Assembly (NCBI GenBank): GCA_944322345.1
Contig: CALUOO010000016.1
Location: 1 to 63,356, forward strand
Direction of reading: 5' to 3'
DNA: 63,356 nucleotides
From: an uncultured Bacteroides sp.
GTDB taxonomy: Bacteria > Bacteroidota > Bacteroidia > Bacteroidales > Bacteroidaceae
Shown: positions 62,935 through 63,356 of the stretch, piece by piece
Layout of the letters: the number at the start of each line of letters is the position of its first letter
Position numbering within the stretch: position 1 is the stretch's first letter
Position numbers and translations under genes: made by a program
The notes under the pieces: generated by a model
What the model saw: the letters and a program-made list of their open reading frames with translations, nothing else
What the model was told of the DNA's origin: nothing
Databases searched by the model: none

Positions 62935-63245
62935 CTTTTGCGTCCTCCTTTTCGTTGTTTGTTTTTGTTCTTATCACGGTCCAGCGTGTTATCGCTGCTG
63001 CCGCTGCCTGTGCCTATTCGGACAACTGTCGGTTGAACGATAAGTTCGGTTATGCCTTCCATCAGATTGCCACTAATAGATGGCGTTGCAGTTTCTCTAT
63101 CATTGTTTGCTGTAAAACCAGAATTGGTGTCTTCATTGGATGTAGGGTTGCTGTTCCATTCTGCATAATTCTGGTGTCTGTGGCTATGTATTCCTGCTGT
63201 CCGATTTTCATTTTTATTGATGTCCTTATTCTTGTCCGCTTGCAT
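62931..63245 (-). CDS. Small hydrophilic protein upstream of the mobilisation gene
   Basis: A 104-residue product from the ATG at 63245; a TTG at 63254 is also in frame. The N-terminal two thirds are low-complexity (Asn, Asp, His, Ser). A short ordered-looking segment (GNLMEGITELIVQPTVVRIG) follows, and the end is very basic (KNKQRKGGRKR). The 4-base overlap with the mobilisation gene indicates coupling. It could be a small transfer-region protein or the tail of a broken larger gene. Confidence 0.5.
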   Translation of the reverse strand: MQADKNKDINKNENRTAGIHSHRHQNYAEWNSNPTSNEDTNSGFTANNDRETATPSISGNLMEGITELIVQPTVVRIGTGSGSSDNTLDRDKNKNKQRKGGRKR

Positions 63246-63250
63246 CCGCT

Positions 63251-63356
63251 TCAAGTATAAAGGGCGTACAGACGAGGTGCAAAGGTGCCTATACGTTCAA
63301 AGGTTCGGAAATAGACCGCAATTTCAGCTTCTCCAAACTGGATAAGCATTTCGGGA
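63251..63356 (-). CDS. C-terminal end of a gene cut by the window edge
   Basis: The minus strand gives 34 residues ending in RTFERIGTFAPRLYALYT before a TGA at 63251-63253. This stop overlaps the possible TTG start of the next gene, as in tightly packed operons. No family can be assigned from this fragment. The plus strand also has an open reading here (see rejected items), so the call is weak. Confidence 0.35.
   Translation of the reverse strand, partial: PEMLIQFGEAEIAVYFRTFERIGTFAPRLYALYT

Noticed and set aside
63221-63356. Plus-strand reading with GAYTFKGSEIDRNFSFSKLD near the window edge
   Set aside because: It looks protein-like, but no start is visible and it is antisense to a minus-strand frame that fits the compact mobilisation operon. 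More sequence would decide it.

Overview
The window looks like the chromosome of a gut Bacteroides or close relative (Bacteroidales). The evidence is SusC/SusD pairs, secreted glycosidases of families GH95, GH110 and GH38, an ATP-type PEP carboxykinase, and many promoters of the Bacteroides form (TTG, about 19-21 bases, then TAnnTTTG). No gene name here rests on a database search; all calls come from motifs read in the sequence.

Layout. 1-10704: housekeeping genes: tRNA-Asn, a PfkB-type adenosine kinase, an S41 protease, adenosylhomocysteinase, a YfhO-type membrane protein, a DUF4890-like periplasmic protein, uracil phosphoribosyltransferase and PEP carboxykinase. 10891-25462: a polysaccharide/glycan utilisation locus with GH95 and GH110 upstream of SusC, SusD, a DUF4843-like protein, a PKD-like surface lipoprotein, a TlpA-like thioredoxin lipoprotein and a calcineurin-like phosphoesterase. 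The enzyme pair suggests host glycans of the blood-group B type. 25545-28798: typA, rpsO and an EFR1-type flavodoxin/ferredoxin protein.

28882-41347 (minus strand): nine co-directional genes built around a 1053-residue tubulin/FtsZ-like protein. With it are a zinc-ribbon/TM/BIG2/MORN protein, PEGA-like and beta-barrel envelope proteins, an NTF2-like exported protein, and two polytopic membrane proteins. This is the best candidate in the window for a poorly described system: a cytoplasmic tubulin-family filament tied to the cell envelope.

42307-51197: accessory genes. A tandemly duplicated exported protein and a third, diverged paralogue flank a cassette with a WYL regulator, a PD-(D/E)XK nuclease-like protein, a beta-CASP metallo-beta-lactamase nuclease and a calcineurin-like phosphoesterase. 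Divergent to it is a 166-residue protein that resembles a degenerate piece of the DNA polymerase III alpha palm. Two identical TATGCA-N7-TGCATA sites lie in the divergent gap. This looks like a regulated defence or nucleic-acid repair island.

51567-58760: XRE-cupin regulator, acyl-CoA ligase, GH38 alpha-mannosidase and mannose-1-phosphate guanylyltransferase. 58919-63356: tRNA-Leu followed by an island with a strongly structured non-coding RNA candidate, small exported proteins, a NERD nuclease-like protein and the start of a mobilisation module.

Two unrelated arrays of 22-23-base hairpin units (7188-7297 and 45657-45760) both lie between convergent genes.
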